Source: Theionarchaea archaeon
Lineage (GTDB): Archaea > Methanobacteriota_B > Thermococci > Methanofastidiosales > SZ-28-30
DNA length: 45,229 nucleotides
NCBI GenBank assembly: GCA_018992565.1
Contig: JACVGW010000004.1
Span: 1-45,229, forward strand
Direction of reading: 5' to 3'
Positions 1 to 7,731 of the stretch are shown in pieces. The notes beneath the pieces were generated by a model that searched no databases, was not told the DNA's origin, and was given only the letters and a program-made list of their open reading frames with translations. Within the stretch, counting starts at the first letter, position 1. Every line of letters starts with the position of its first letter. The position numbers and the translations under genes were made by a program.

Positions 1-519
1 GTTGACCTGGCTTATTCTTCCGTTCTCTTTGATTCAGAAGCTATTGCAGATGAAGTATCTGCCCTGGAGGAAACCATGGACGAATTACACTACCAGTTGA
101 CCATCAGGGCCTTACTCGCTTCCCGAACCCGGGAAGACGCTGAACAAATCTCAGAAATTCTGAACGTCGCAACAGCCATAAAAGATATCTCGAACCACGC
201 ACAGAATATTGCAGAAACTGTCGCCCGAGATCTGGACATCCACTCTGTCATACAGGAATCCCTCAAGTACACTGATGAGAAAATCTTCAGGGTGGAAGTG
301 GAAGAGCAGTCCCAGCTCATTGGAATTCCCCTCAGAGAGTCAGAACTAGCTTCCCGCATTGGTGTTACTGTCATTGCCGTCAGGAGGGGAAAACGATGGG
401 TGTACAACCCCCCCAAACGATTCATATTCAGCAACAACGATATCTTGATGGCCCGTGGAACAGAAGAGGGCCACCTGATTCTCAAGGAAATTGCCAAGGG
501 CAGGAGGAGCAAGTGGTAA
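1..519 (+). CDS. PhoU-like/RCK-C (TrkA-C) transport regulator, 5'-truncated
   Basis: The reading frame is open from the first base, so the gene begins upstream of the window; the internal ATG at 76 is not its start. The N-terminal part is a helical PhoU-like segment (acidic, with EEVSALEE-type heptads), and the last ~70 residues form an RCK-C/TrkA-C domain (IGIPLRESELASRIGV, then VIAVRRG, then NDILMARGTEE). Proteins with this architecture (COG3273 type) accompany archaeal MgtE-like cation permeases or potassium channels and are thought to bind a nucleotide or ion ligand that gates transport in the membrane. It is a paralogue of the next gene, which starts one base after this stop codon, so the two are surely co-transcribed. 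The transporter itself would lie upstream, outside the window. The domain call is firm; the transported ion is inference. Confidence 0.85.
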   Translation, partial: VDLAYSSVLFDSEAIADEVSALEETMDELHYQLTIRALLASRTREDAEQISEILNVATAIKDISNHAQNIAETVARDLDIHSVIQESLKYTDEKIFRVEVEEQSQLIGIPLRESELASRIGVTVIAVRRGKRWVYNPPKRFIFSNNDILMARGTEEGHLILKEIAKGRRSKW

Positions 520-520
520 C

Positions 521-1060
521 ATGCTCAGAGAAACCATCCAGGAAATGAAGGATACGTCAGAACTAATGATTGACCTGGCCTTTGCCGCCCTCCTCTTTAG
601 AGACACGGAAATAGCAGAAGATGTTGAAGAATTAGAAGAAAAGATGGATACCCTGAACTACCAGGCCAAAATGACTGTCCTAGACATGGTGAGGGACATC
701 AGTAAAGAACGGTTTCTCTCCGTCCTTGAGGTAATCAATGCCACGGAGAGTATTGCAGATGCTGCGCTTGAAATTGCATTGAACGTCTTCAGGGGAGAAA
801 TCCACCCCATATTCCGAGAGGCAATGCAGGAAACTGAAGAAGTGGTGGCTCGACTTCATATCTCTCAGGACTCTGTACTCGCAGATCAAACGCTGGGGGA
901 ATTGAAAGTTGCCACCAAGACCGGCATGCATATCTTCCTAGTCAAACGAGGGAGGGAATATTTACTGAATCCCCAGAGAGATTTTCGCCTCATGCAGAAT
1001 GATATCATCTTTGCTGAGGGTCCCTCCGATGGCAAGGTACAGCTCGAAAGCCTGTTGTAG
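521..1060 (+). CDS. PhoU-like/RCK-C (TrkA-C) transport regulator, second paralogue
   Basis: The protein is 179 residues long from the ATG at 521, which follows a GGAGG-type ribosome site inside the end of the upstream gene. A longer in-frame extension back to 491 exists but would overlap that gene. It starts with MLRETIQEMKD, has a PhoU-like helical N-terminus (repeating acidic helices, residues ~1-110) and an RCK-C domain (residues ~115-179: LADQTLGELKV, MHIFLVKRG, NDIIFAEGP). It probably forms a hetero-oligomer with the preceding paralogue on the cytoplasmic side of a cation transporter. What I see is the domain order and the tight coupling; the transporter partnership is known for the family and inferred here. 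Confidence 0.85.
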   Translation: MLRETIQEMKDTSELMIDLAFAALLFRDTEIAEDVEELEEKMDTLNYQAKMTVLDMVRDISKERFLSVLEVINATESIADAALEIALNVFRGEIHPIFREAMQETEEVVARLHISQDSVLADQTLGELKVATKTGMHIFLVKRGREYLLNPQRDFRLMQNDIIFAEGPSDGKVQLESLL

Positions 1061-1074
1061 AAACCACAGAAAAC

Positions 1075-1083
1075 CTTAAAAGT
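1075..1083 (+). promoter_or_regulatory. TATA box of the DUF2226-like operon
   Basis: CTTAAAAGT centred about 27 bases before the ATG at 1105, the spacing expected for a leaderless archaeal mRNA. This favours ATG 1105 over the in-frame GTG at 1096. Confidence 0.55.
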
Positions 1084-1104
1084 TTACATTCACCAGTGTC
1101 CATC

Positions 1105-1692
1105 ATGGACATTCCCAAGGGAGAGATAATCGAAGCCAGAGCCGGAGGCCACAATGCTCTGAGGGAATTGCTGGAAAACCTTGAAAATGACTTTTCAGGA
1201 TACGTAGAAGTGGTAGGTGTAGATAACTCCCTAGGACAGATACTGTTTTTTGATGGCCGGCCCCGCCTGGCTCTTTTTGAGGGCGATTCTAGATCCGAGG
1301 GTCGGGAGGCCGTTTCATTGATGATTGAAGTCTCCAATGATTATAATACTGAGATTAAGGTGCACAGATATCCCTTGGTAGCCCTCCTGCTTGATCGATT
1401 CCCTGAGGCTGAAGTGACGGAAGAAACCCTGGGAATGCCCAAGAAAAGGGCAGAAAAGAAGGGAGAAATAGAGACAGAAATGGATGAAGGGCTGTTTAAT
1501 CGCCGTGAAGAGCTGGCAGCTGTTTTGGGCGCAGACGCTGCTCCCAGAAAATCCACTCTTCAGGTTGAACCCAGAAAAGAGGAAATTGAAACCCTCAACA
1601 AGCTTGGATCAGGTGATCTGGAAGAGCTGCGTGAGGGACTGATGAAGAGGCTCAACCTAGAAGGGTTCTACCCGAAGAAAAAAGAGGCTTAA
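1105..1692 (+). CDS. DUF2226/PATAN-like protein, one domain
   Basis: The protein has 195 residues, starting MDIPKGEIIEA. The N-terminal ~90 residues have the DUF2226/DUF4388 (PATAN-like) pattern: a helix (LRELLENLENDFSGYVEV), then GQILFFDGRPRLALFEG, then GREAV. The remainder is charged and probably extended, with a short conserved-looking end (GSGDLEELREGLMKRLNLEG). The domain family has no established biochemical role; in bacteria PATAN-type domains sit in signalling proteins. It is the first gene of a three-gene operon in which all members carry versions of the same domain. The TATA spacing points to a leaderless start here rather than at the GTG nine bases earlier. Confidence 0.7.
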   Translation: MDIPKGEIIEARAGGHNALRELLENLENDFSGYVEVVGVDNSLGQILFFDGRPRLALFEGDSRSEGREAVSLMIEVSNDYNTEIKVHRYPLVALLLDRFPEAEVTEETLGMPKKRAEKKGEIETEMDEGLFNRREELAAVLGADAAPRKSTLQVEPRKEEIETLNKLGSGDLEELREGLMKRLNLEGFYPKKKEA

Positions 1693-1695
1693 TCC

Positions 1696-2856
1696 ATGCG
1701 ATTACCTGCAGCAGAGGAATTTGATCTTCGAAAAGGGGTATACCCCCAGGAAGTGTTGGATGCCGTTGAAACTGGCTATGTGCGACTTACCGTAGAGGAC
1801 AATGGGCTCCACGATCACTTTGTCCTCTTCAGGAATCGGGAGATTGTGGGTGCATTCTCCGAATTTGCTGATGGGAGAAAGCTGTACAGCAGGCAGGCAC
1901 TTGACCACATCCTATCTCTGAACCAGGAAGCTCTGGCTGAGGTAGCTACGTATCGGGAAGAAACCCTGGAGAACATAAAGAAGGACTATCCTGAGACGTT
2001 CCTCGACCCTGGAACCACAGAGAAATTCAAGATCGGGACTTCAGTGTTTACCGGTGTCCTGTCCGGAGTGAAGAGCGGAGACCTCCTTGATGTACTTGTT
2101 CAGCTTGAACGTCAATCCCTGGTGGGGTGCTTGCGGGTCACCAGAGAAGTTGAAGATTTTGTCCAGGAGGGTGCTATTCTGTTCAAGGAAACCCCTGTGG
2201 CAGCGGTGCTTGAATCAGCAGACTCTGTGAGGCTGGGAGATGAAGCTTTAAGAGAGATTGCTTTATTTTTCACAGAAGGAAAGGCTTACAAACAGGAAAA
2301 TAAATTTGTGGAGGACTATCTCTTTTTTAATAACGCATCACGGCTGAAATCTCCAGTGGAGGAAACTATATCTTCAGAAAAGGCTTCAGAGGATTTGCAG
2401 CGCTTTATGGCCTTAAAGATGGTGGGGCTGGAGCGAGGGACCTTGGTTCTCAATGCCCCATGTAACGGCACATTTTCTTTTGAAGCCCTTCTCCGGAGCG
2501 CAGCTTCCAGGAATTTTGACGGGTACCTGTGGGTACGCTCTGAAGATGCCAGAGGACTGATGGTTCTGGGCCAGGGTAAGATCCAGGCAGCACTGGTCAT
2601 GGATTCCTCAGGAGAACTCATGGGGAGAGAAGCACTCAGGAAAATCTATGCTGACATGGAGTCATCAGGGATCGTGGACTTTTATCAACTGCCTTCTCCA
2701 CCGCACATTTCTCAGCCCTTCGAGCCTGAGGAAACAGATGATGTTCTTGTGAAGCGGTTGCTGGGTGAGATGGGACAGGATCTCATGAAAGAAGTCTCTT
2801 TGGCCAAAGAGTTTAAGAAAAGGTGGAAGTCGAGGCGAAAGGATCAGGGTGAGTAA
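1696..2856 (+). CDS. Multi-domain DUF2226/PATAN-like protein
   Basis: The protein has 386 residues and starts three bases after the preceding stop. By eye I see three related domains: residues ~5-75 (GYVRLTVEDN..., FRNREIVGAFSEF), ~125-200 (LVGCLRVTREVED..., GAILFKETPVAAVLES) and ~245-330 (FDGYLWVRSEDARGLMVLGQGKIQAALV). Each repeats the order sheet, 'G-x-hydrophobic', 'A-hydrophobic', then a 'G-x-EAL' helix seen in the flanking genes. There is no signal peptide or membrane segment, so it should be cytosolic. Function is unknown; the tandem domains suggest a scaffold or sensor that pairs with the single-domain products on either side. Confidence 0.65.
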   Translation: MRLPAAEEFDLRKGVYPQEVLDAVETGYVRLTVEDNGLHDHFVLFRNREIVGAFSEFADGRKLYSRQALDHILSLNQEALAEVATYREETLENIKKDYPETFLDPGTTEKFKIGTSVFTGVLSGVKSGDLLDVLVQLERQSLVGCLRVTREVEDFVQEGAILFKETPVAAVLESADSVRLGDEALREIALFFTEGKAYKQENKFVEDYLFFNNASRLKSPVEETISSEKASEDLQRFMALKMVGLERGTLVLNAPCNGTFSFEALLRSAASRNFDGYLWVRSEDARGLMVLGQGKIQAALVMDSSGELMGREALRKIYADMESSGIVDFYQLPSPPHISQPFEPEETDDVLVKRLLGEMGQDLMKEVSLAKEFKKRWKSRRKDQGE

Positions 2857-3543
2857 ATGGATTTTCCAACAGGCGCATTGCAGAGAGAGGCAGAGGTCAG
2901 AGAACTGGATACACTACTACGAGAGCTGGGCGAGATTGAGTTCACCGGCGTCATCAAATATATAGACCATGAAACAGGCAGCTTGCTGATGATTGATGGG
3001 AAAGTGCGGGCTGCCACCTATGAAAAAAGTGGCGGAGAGGAGGCTCTGGAGAAAATCTGGAACGCTGTTGACGGTACCCTCTCTGTGTATTCTCTGGAAA
3101 AGGAACGGGCAGAATTCGCCCTCAAGTGGTATACTGATATCCACGGATTCCCTTCTGTTTCTTCTGATGTTCTCACGCACGAAGTGACTGTTCCTGTTCC
3201 AAATGTCGACGACCTGGTGAAGATGCTGGAGCGGGAAGGCATCTCGCACCTGATGACTAAGAAACCTTCAGGAATCCCTATTGAAAAGCGGGCCCATGAG
3301 AAGCCCTATGAGATCTTAAAGGATATTGAGGCTTTCCTGGCCGATTTGTTTGGTGATTTCATGTCAGAGACTATCGTCAGGAGTCACCTCATGAAGCTCA
3401 ATATCAATGAAAGGCACATAACCACAGGAGAACTGGATACCCTGGTATCAGAAATATGCAGAAATGTCCTGGAGAGAGTGATGGACGAAAAAATCGCTGG
3501 AGAAGAATCCAGGAAGCTGAGAGAGCTGCTTCAGCAGAAGTGA
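2857..3543 (+). CDS. DUF2226/PATAN-like protein with helical C-terminal domain
   Basis: The protein has 228 residues; its ATG directly abuts the previous TAA, so translation is probably coupled. Residues ~10-95 are the PATAN-like domain (FTGVIKYIDHETGSLLMIDGKVRAATYE, then GGEEALEKIW). Residues ~150-228 form a predicted all-helical domain (FLADLFGDFMSETIVRSHL..., EICRNVLERVMDEK). It is the last gene of the operon: after the stop there is a pyrimidine-rich stretch and then a new promoter. I do not recognise the C-terminal domain. It could be a DNA- or partner-binding module, which is inference only. Confidence 0.65.
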   Translation: MDFPTGALQREAEVRELDTLLRELGEIEFTGVIKYIDHETGSLLMIDGKVRAATYEKSGGEEALEKIWNAVDGTLSVYSLEKERAEFALKWYTDIHGFPSVSSDVLTHEVTVPVPNVDDLVKMLEREGISHLMTKKPSGIPIEKRAHEKPYEILKDIEAFLADLFGDFMSETIVRSHLMKLNINERHITTGELDTLVSEICRNVLERVMDEKIAGEESRKLRELLQQK

Positions 3544-3626
3544 ATAGCCCTCAGCCACCTGTAACCCACTCATTTTCTTCACGTATATCGAAGTGCCACT
3601 GAAAATCCATGTGTTGAATCGAAATC

Positions 3627-3635
3627 TTTATATAG
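3627..3635 (+). promoter_or_regulatory. TATA box for the beta-propeller membrane protein
   Basis: TTTATATAG, about 27 bases before the ATG at 3658, which fits a leaderless transcript. The core TATAGTATTGAT (3631-3642) recurs exactly at the promoter of the HerA-like gene at 7707-7718. Confidence 0.7.
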
Positions 3636-3657
3636 TATTGATAAGTAATAATGATTT

Positions 3658-6183
3658 ATGAGAATGAAGATTGCTCTCATTTTTCTGCTGCTGACGCTGA
3701 GTGCAGTAAAAGCAGACATACAGTTCTCCCTGCTGTGGCAGGCGCCGGGGACACTTACTGACATTGAGGTCTCAGATCTAGATGCAAATGGATACAGTGA
3801 AATCCTGCTGGCTACAGGTTCTTCCCGCGAACAAATAATCACTACTCCTTCTGGGTCTGCAACTGCCATGGTATGTGAGGGAGCTGTGAGCCAGTACAAG
3901 GCAGACAGTACCTTAGTATGGGAGAAGAAGCTCTGTCTGAATGATAATGCTGCAGAACCCTGTTATTCTAATGGATGTATTTCCGCCATCGCAGCTGACA
4001 GTATCTGCACTACAACGCGGAAACTCATTTTTACCAGCTGCTGCTATTGTGGCACCTCCTCCATTATTCGGGTGCATAATAGCGAAGGAGTACTGCTCCA
4101 GGAATTGTATAATGATGATGGAATGGGGAACCCTGTCAATATAACAGGATGTGTACGGAAGATCTTGATTTCAGATATTGATGCAGATAATTGTAAAGAG
4201 ATCATTGCAGTTACCAATCTGGATATTCTCATTTATGATACAGACTGCAACAATTGTACAATACCCATGCTCCCTACATACAGGGCACGAGATCTCCCGC
4301 TGGCAGACAGGCCTTCTGGCATGATCTATGATGTCATTGTGGTGAGTTTTGACGATGATGCTGACCCTGCCAAAGAGATTGTGGTGGCAGCAGATGACCT
4401 GACAGTGTATGAAGATGACCTTACCCTGAAGTGGAAGTACGAGATTGATCCTGCCCGTCCTGTGAGAACAGTGTTCGCCTATGATGTTGACAGTGATACT
4501 GCAGCCCACGAAATTGACCAGGACCCTGACCTGGAGCCTGAATTGATAGTGGGAGAAAGCTGGTATCTGTACGTTCTGGATAATATTGAACATGGTGATA
4601 CTGATCCCACCAATGATGAGCCCAACCTCAAGTGGGAGTATTCTACGTCACCCTACGACGTTAATTGTGTGTATGCGGGGAAATTTGTAGGCCCACGAAA
4701 TGTCATGTGTGGTGCAGCCTCAATGGTGTATGTCCTTGATTATAATGGTACCATGGTGAAGACATTCAATGCGTCAGGCGAAGTCCGGAACCTGATATGT
4801 GCTGATTTTGACAAAGATTCACAGAATGAACTCACCGTGTTTTCAAATGGTTATATTTCAGTATTCTCCACAGCAGGGCTCATATGGAATTCCGAGAATC
4901 TCCAGGGCAACTATATCAAGGGCATTGTAGGAGACATAAATCTGGACCAGTATCCCGAAATTGTGGCTGGATACGGACTGGGATTGTATGTGGTGGGAGT
5001 AGGAGAGCTCAAGAAACAGACAGATTCAGAGGCAGACCAGCTCTATGACCTTGGGGAAACCCTCATGGAAAAGGAGGAATACATCAAAGCTGTGGTGTAC
5101 TTTGAACAGGCCCGCACAAAGTATGAAGAAGCGGGGAACACGTTCATGAACGTGCAATGTCAGAAAAAGATAACAGAATGTGAAAAATTCATGGATTCAG
5201 ACCGGACAGTAGCTACTGCCATGGAACAATTGCGTAACTACGGATATGAGGAAGCAGGCTACTTGTTCGGGGAAGCGGGAGATTTGTATGCCAAGATGGG
5301 AGATAGTGCCAAGATGTCTCAGATGAGAGTGCTGAAGGAGACCTCAGAGAAGCTCTTCCAGGCTCATAACACCTTGAGAGAGGCACATTTCCTGCTACTG
5401 GATAAAAAGTACAGTGAAGCTCGTGTGGAAGCCACCTGGGCACGTAACATGTTTGAGGATGTCTCCAGTCTGTTTCTGACAATGTCTATGGATTCTTTGT
5501 ATGAAACACTTCGTCTTGACATTTATGCCCGGGTACGAGAATGTGATGAGATACTTGGTCTCTGTGAGCAGCTTATCCAAGTGGATTCTCAGGTCAGCCA
5601 GGCGGAACAGTACCAGGGAGAAGGAGAGCGATACTTCCGGAATCAGCAGTATTCGGAGGCCAGAAATGCCTATGAGCAGTCAGAGATGACCTTTACGTCT
5701 GTGGCTGCAGCCCTTGATGACATCCAGATTGCCCTGGGAAAGAGGGCTGACGGTTTTCGGAAGGACATTGAAGACATTGAAGGAAAAATCAAGACTCTCA
5801 AGACGAGCGAACTCTACAAGTCATACGAGGATATTAGCACAGGAGATATTATTGCCGATCTGGAGGAGAAAAAGTCCTCTTTGGAAGACCTCATTGATGA
5901 ATATGGAGATTTTGCAGAATCTGTGGGAAGAAAGGCCCGAGAATACAGGTCCAAGGCATCCGCTGTCGCAGCACAGGCTGACCAGTGCTATTCTTTTGAA
6001 GATCAGTTTGTTGAAAGCGCCCGGCAGGTCCTGCAGCCGCCCGCCAGTCTGGCACTGGGATTGGGGTGCTTGATTGTGGCTCTCATTGGATTGGCTGTGG
6101 GGAAGGGGCGATACGTTGCTCTTGTATTCTTGATTCTGGTGTTAATTTTCCTAGGTATTTCAGCACTTCGCGTTATACAGTAG
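3658..6183 (+). CDS. Secreted FG-GAP-like beta-propeller with TPR/coiled-coil stalk and C-terminal membrane anchor
   Basis: The protein has 841 residues. Residues 1-19 are a signal peptide (IALIFLLLTLSAVKA). Residues ~20-450 are a beta-propeller of FG-GAP/VCBS type with repeating Asp-rich turns: IEVSDLDANGYSEIL, ILISDIDADNCKEII, LICADFDKDSQNELTV, GIVGDINLDQYPEIV. These turns resemble calcium-binding loops. Residues ~460-790 are helical with TPR-like units (LMEKEEYIKAVVYFEQA) and coiled coil. Residues ~792-841 are two membrane helices. The likely topology is a propeller held outside the cell on a helical stalk. The propeller start closely resembles that of the CPBP-fused protein at 39044. Its role (adhesion or sensing) is inference; architecture and location are well supported. 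Confidence 0.8.
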   Translation: MRMKIALIFLLLTLSAVKADIQFSLLWQAPGTLTDIEVSDLDANGYSEILLATGSSREQIITTPSGSATAMVCEGAVSQYKADSTLVWEKKLCLNDNAAEPCYSNGCISAIAADSICTTTRKLIFTSCCYCGTSSIIRVHNSEGVLLQELYNDDGMGNPVNITGCVRKILISDIDADNCKEIIAVTNLDILIYDTDCNNCTIPMLPTYRARDLPLADRPSGMIYDVIVVSFDDDADPAKEIVVAADDLTVYEDDLTLKWKYEIDPARPVRTVFAYDVDSDTAAHEIDQDPDLEPELIVGESWYLYVLDNIEHGDTDPTNDEPNLKWEYSTSPYDVNCVYAGKFVGPRNVMCGAASMVYVLDYNGTMVKTFNASGEVRNLICADFDKDSQNELTVFSNGYISVFSTAGLIWNSENLQGNYIKGIVGDINLDQYPEIVAGYGLGLYVVGVGELKKQTDSEADQLYDLGETLMEKEEYIKAVVYFEQARTKYEEAGNTFMNVQCQKKITECEKFMDSDRTVATAMEQLRNYGYEEAGYLFGEAGDLYAKMGDSAKMSQMRVLKETSEKLFQAHNTLREAHFLLLDKKYSEARVEATWARNMFEDVSSLFLTMSMDSLYETLRLDIYARVRECDEILGLCEQLIQVDSQVSQAEQYQGEGERYFRNQQYSEARNAYEQSEMTFTSVAAALDDIQIALGKRADGFRKDIEDIEGKIKTLKTSELYKSYEDISTGDIIADLEEKKSSLEDLIDEYGDFAESVGRKAREYRSKASAVAAQADQCYSFEDQFVESARQVLQPPASLALGLGCLIVALIGLAVGKGRYVALVFLILVLIFLGISALRVIQ

Positions 6184-6298
6184 TGCTCAAGACAGGAAAC
6201 GAGAGTAGCCATGCACCATCACCATGTCAGAACAAGTTGAAAAAAGGTGCAGAGTGACTATGCCTTTGAAAGATTCAATAAACCTCCAGAACAAGGGA

Positions 6299-6325
6299 GG
6301 GATCGGTGCTCGAAACACCGATCCC
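6299..6325. repeat. Perfect 10-bp hairpin in the intergenic region
   Basis: GGGATCGGTG (6299-6308) and CACCGATCCC (6316-6325) pair perfectly around a 7-base loop. It lies about 115 bases after the propeller gene and is not followed by a T-run, so a terminator is possible but not typical. A related palindrome (GATCGGCCGA) lies about 20 bases further on. Confidence 0.6.
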
Positions 6326-6392
6326 GATTAGGGGGGGTGAAAGATCGGCCGAAAGATTTTTAAGTATGTGCTTAGATTCCAATGAGGTAAGC

Positions 6393-6420
6393 TTCCGGCA
6401 CATTACCAAATTTGCCGGAA
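6393..6420. promoter_or_regulatory. Inverted repeat abutting the TATA box of the winged-helix gene: candidate operator
   Basis: TTCCGGCA (6393-6400) and TGCCGGAA (6413-6420) are perfect inverted copies separated by 12 bases, with centres 20 bp apart, two helical turns. The right half ends four bases before the TATA box, over the BRE position. This geometry suits a dimeric helix-turn-helix protein; self-regulation by the downstream gene product is the simplest guess. Confidence 0.55.
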
Positions 6421-6423
6421 CGG

Positions 6424-6430
6424 TATATAA
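6424..6430 (+). promoter_or_regulatory. TATA box of the winged-helix regulator
   Basis: TATATAA about 21-24 bases before the ATG at 6448, consistent with a leaderless or nearly leaderless mRNA. Confidence 0.6.
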
Positions 6431-6447
6431 CTGTTGGGTGTTTTTAG

Positions 6448-7383
6448 ATGCCCTCTCTCTCCGATGTGGAAAAAAAGAAAAGGTTCTACCAAATATTCTG
6501 CCAGATATACGACAATCCCCGGGCACAGATATACGAAATCTCAAAAGCACTGGGTATTTACAGAAAATCTGTGTCCAAAGCGTTGCAGGAGATGCTCGAT
6601 CAGCAGATCATGGTAGGACCTGGTCTCAGATTGAAACCCATGCGAAGGAACCCTAGGATATACTATGTACTAGATTTTGATGACCCTTTCAGAGCCTTTG
6701 AACGTCTCAGGCAGAACAGGAGACTGACCTACTTGGCCGTGGTCTTCGGAGATTTTCCCATAATTGCAGCAGGAGATCCTGGGATGCAGTTTGATGAATA
6801 TCCTGGATTCAAAAAGATTATTCTCTCAGGAGAGAGGGGGGAATTTCTCACTCCCAAACCAACCTCTCTGGAGTGGAGTGAGTGTGCCGATCGACTGCTG
6901 GAAGAAATAGAAAAAAGTGATTCCTGGAAAAAATCCACGTGGATCTCAAACCCTGTGGACATTCCCTGGGATCACCAAGAATGGGACTTCTTTTTTGACT
7001 TCGGAGGAGACATCAGGCGCAAGATCGCACCCCTGGTAAGAGAGCAAGATGTAAGCTTCCGCAAGTTTTACGAATGGCTCGACACTGTAGACCAATTTGC
7101 CACCACGCACACCTGGTTCTATCCTGAAGGATACGCCAATTACACCACCTATGTGTTCTTGTTCAAGACTGACTATGAAAGGGCTCTTACAGAGCTTTTC
7201 AGCCTGCTGCCAACAACGCCTATGTTTTTCAAAGTGGGAAGCTATCTTGTCACATGGGTCTACATTCGCACTGACCCCTTGATAATCTCTCTTTCCAAGG
7301 CCGTATATGCCCTCAAAGAGAGGTCCATCCTTTCGGATTTCTACAAGGGGATCGTTGTCATGTACCACACGGAAGGATACTAG
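6448..7383 (+). CDS. Winged-helix transcriptional regulator with unknown C-terminal domain
   Basis: The protein has 311 residues. Residues ~8-65 form a winged helix: IYDNPRAQIYEISKAL is the lead-in, GIYRKSVSKALQEMLDQQI fits the recognition helix, and the wing reaches RNPRIYYVLDF. The remaining ~245 residues are mixed and aromatic-rich (WISNPVDIPWDHQEWDFFFDFGG) with no membrane helix or cofactor motif that I recognise; they may bind a ligand. A strong inverted repeat lies against its own TATA box, suggesting autoregulation. The gene converges on the small Gly-rich gene, overlapping its stop by four bases. The DNA-binding role is well supported; targets and ligand are unknown. Confidence 0.7.
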   Translation: MPSLSDVEKKKRFYQIFCQIYDNPRAQIYEISKALGIYRKSVSKALQEMLDQQIMVGPGLRLKPMRRNPRIYYVLDFDDPFRAFERLRQNRRLTYLAVVFGDFPIIAAGDPGMQFDEYPGFKKIILSGERGEFLTPKPTSLEWSECADRLLEEIEKSDSWKKSTWISNPVDIPWDHQEWDFFFDFGGDIRRKIAPLVREQDVSFRKFYEWLDTVDQFATTHTWFYPEGYANYTTYVFLFKTDYERALTELFSLLPTTPMFFKVGSYLVTWVYIRTDPLIISLSKAVYALKERSILSDFYKGIVVMYHTEGY

Positions 7384-7565
7384 CCTCCGCCGCCACCATT
7401 TGGCCATCCTCCTCCCCCACCGTCTCCGTTGATGGGTGAGATTTCATCCTGTAGTGAGATCAAGGTCTGCTCAAAAGAATCAGTAATCTCAGTCAAAACA
7501 GGCGAAACTCCCGCCACAACGATGACGGCAAAAAGGAGTAGCACAGCCATCTTTCTTGATTTCAC
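7380..7565 (-). CDS. Small membrane-anchored or secreted protein with Gly-rich tail
   Basis: The protein has about 61 residues from the GTG at 7565, which sits six bases after a GAGGTG ribosome site. A GTG three codons earlier would overlap that site, so I prefer the shorter form. The N-terminus is basic, followed by one hydrophobic helix (MAVLLLFAVIVVAGVSPVL), a short polar stretch and a tail GDGGGGGWPNGGGGG. It has its own TATA box and diverges from the HerA-like gene. The Gly-rich end recalls the Cys-Gly tail of the secreted caspase-like protein at 30001. Function unknown. Compositional bias could make this a chance ORF, but promoter, ribosome site and signal helix argue that it is real. 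Confidence 0.55.
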   Translation of the reverse strand: MKSRKMAVLLLFAVIVVAGVSPVLTEITDSFEQTLISLQDEISPINGDGGGGGWPNGGGGG

Positions 7566-7600
7566 ATCTTTCACCTCTTTCTTTTCTTACACGTTCTACC

Positions 7601-7608
7601 ATTTAAAT
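7601..7608 (-). promoter_or_regulatory. TATA box of the small Gly-rich gene
   Basis: ATTTAAAT on the minus strand, about 38 bases before the GTG start, leaving room for the GAGGTG ribosome site in a short leader. Confidence 0.5.
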
Positions 7609-7633
7609 CTTTCGGAGAGGCCATGGAAATTTT

Positions 7634-7656
7634 CGCATTATCATGCGGGAAACCCG
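7634..7656. repeat. Two abutting small inverted repeats between divergent promoters
   Basis: CGCAT-TATC-ATGCG (7634-7647) runs into CGGG-AAA-CCCG (7646-7656). They lie between the divergent TATA boxes at 7601 and 7703 and could be a shared regulator site; the arms are short, so chance is possible. Confidence 0.3.
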
Positions 7657-7702
7657 TCCTGCCCTTGACTTTCTTGGTTGGATCTTATTGCTTACCGAAA
7701 AC

Positions 7703-7710
7703 TATTTATA
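7703..7710 (+). promoter_or_regulatory. TATA box of the HerA-like ATPase
   Basis: TATTTATA, 26 bases before the ATG at 7732. It argues against an in-frame start at 7678, which lies upstream of the promoter. Confidence 0.65.
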
Positions 7711-7731
7711 GTATTGATTAACATTAAAAGT

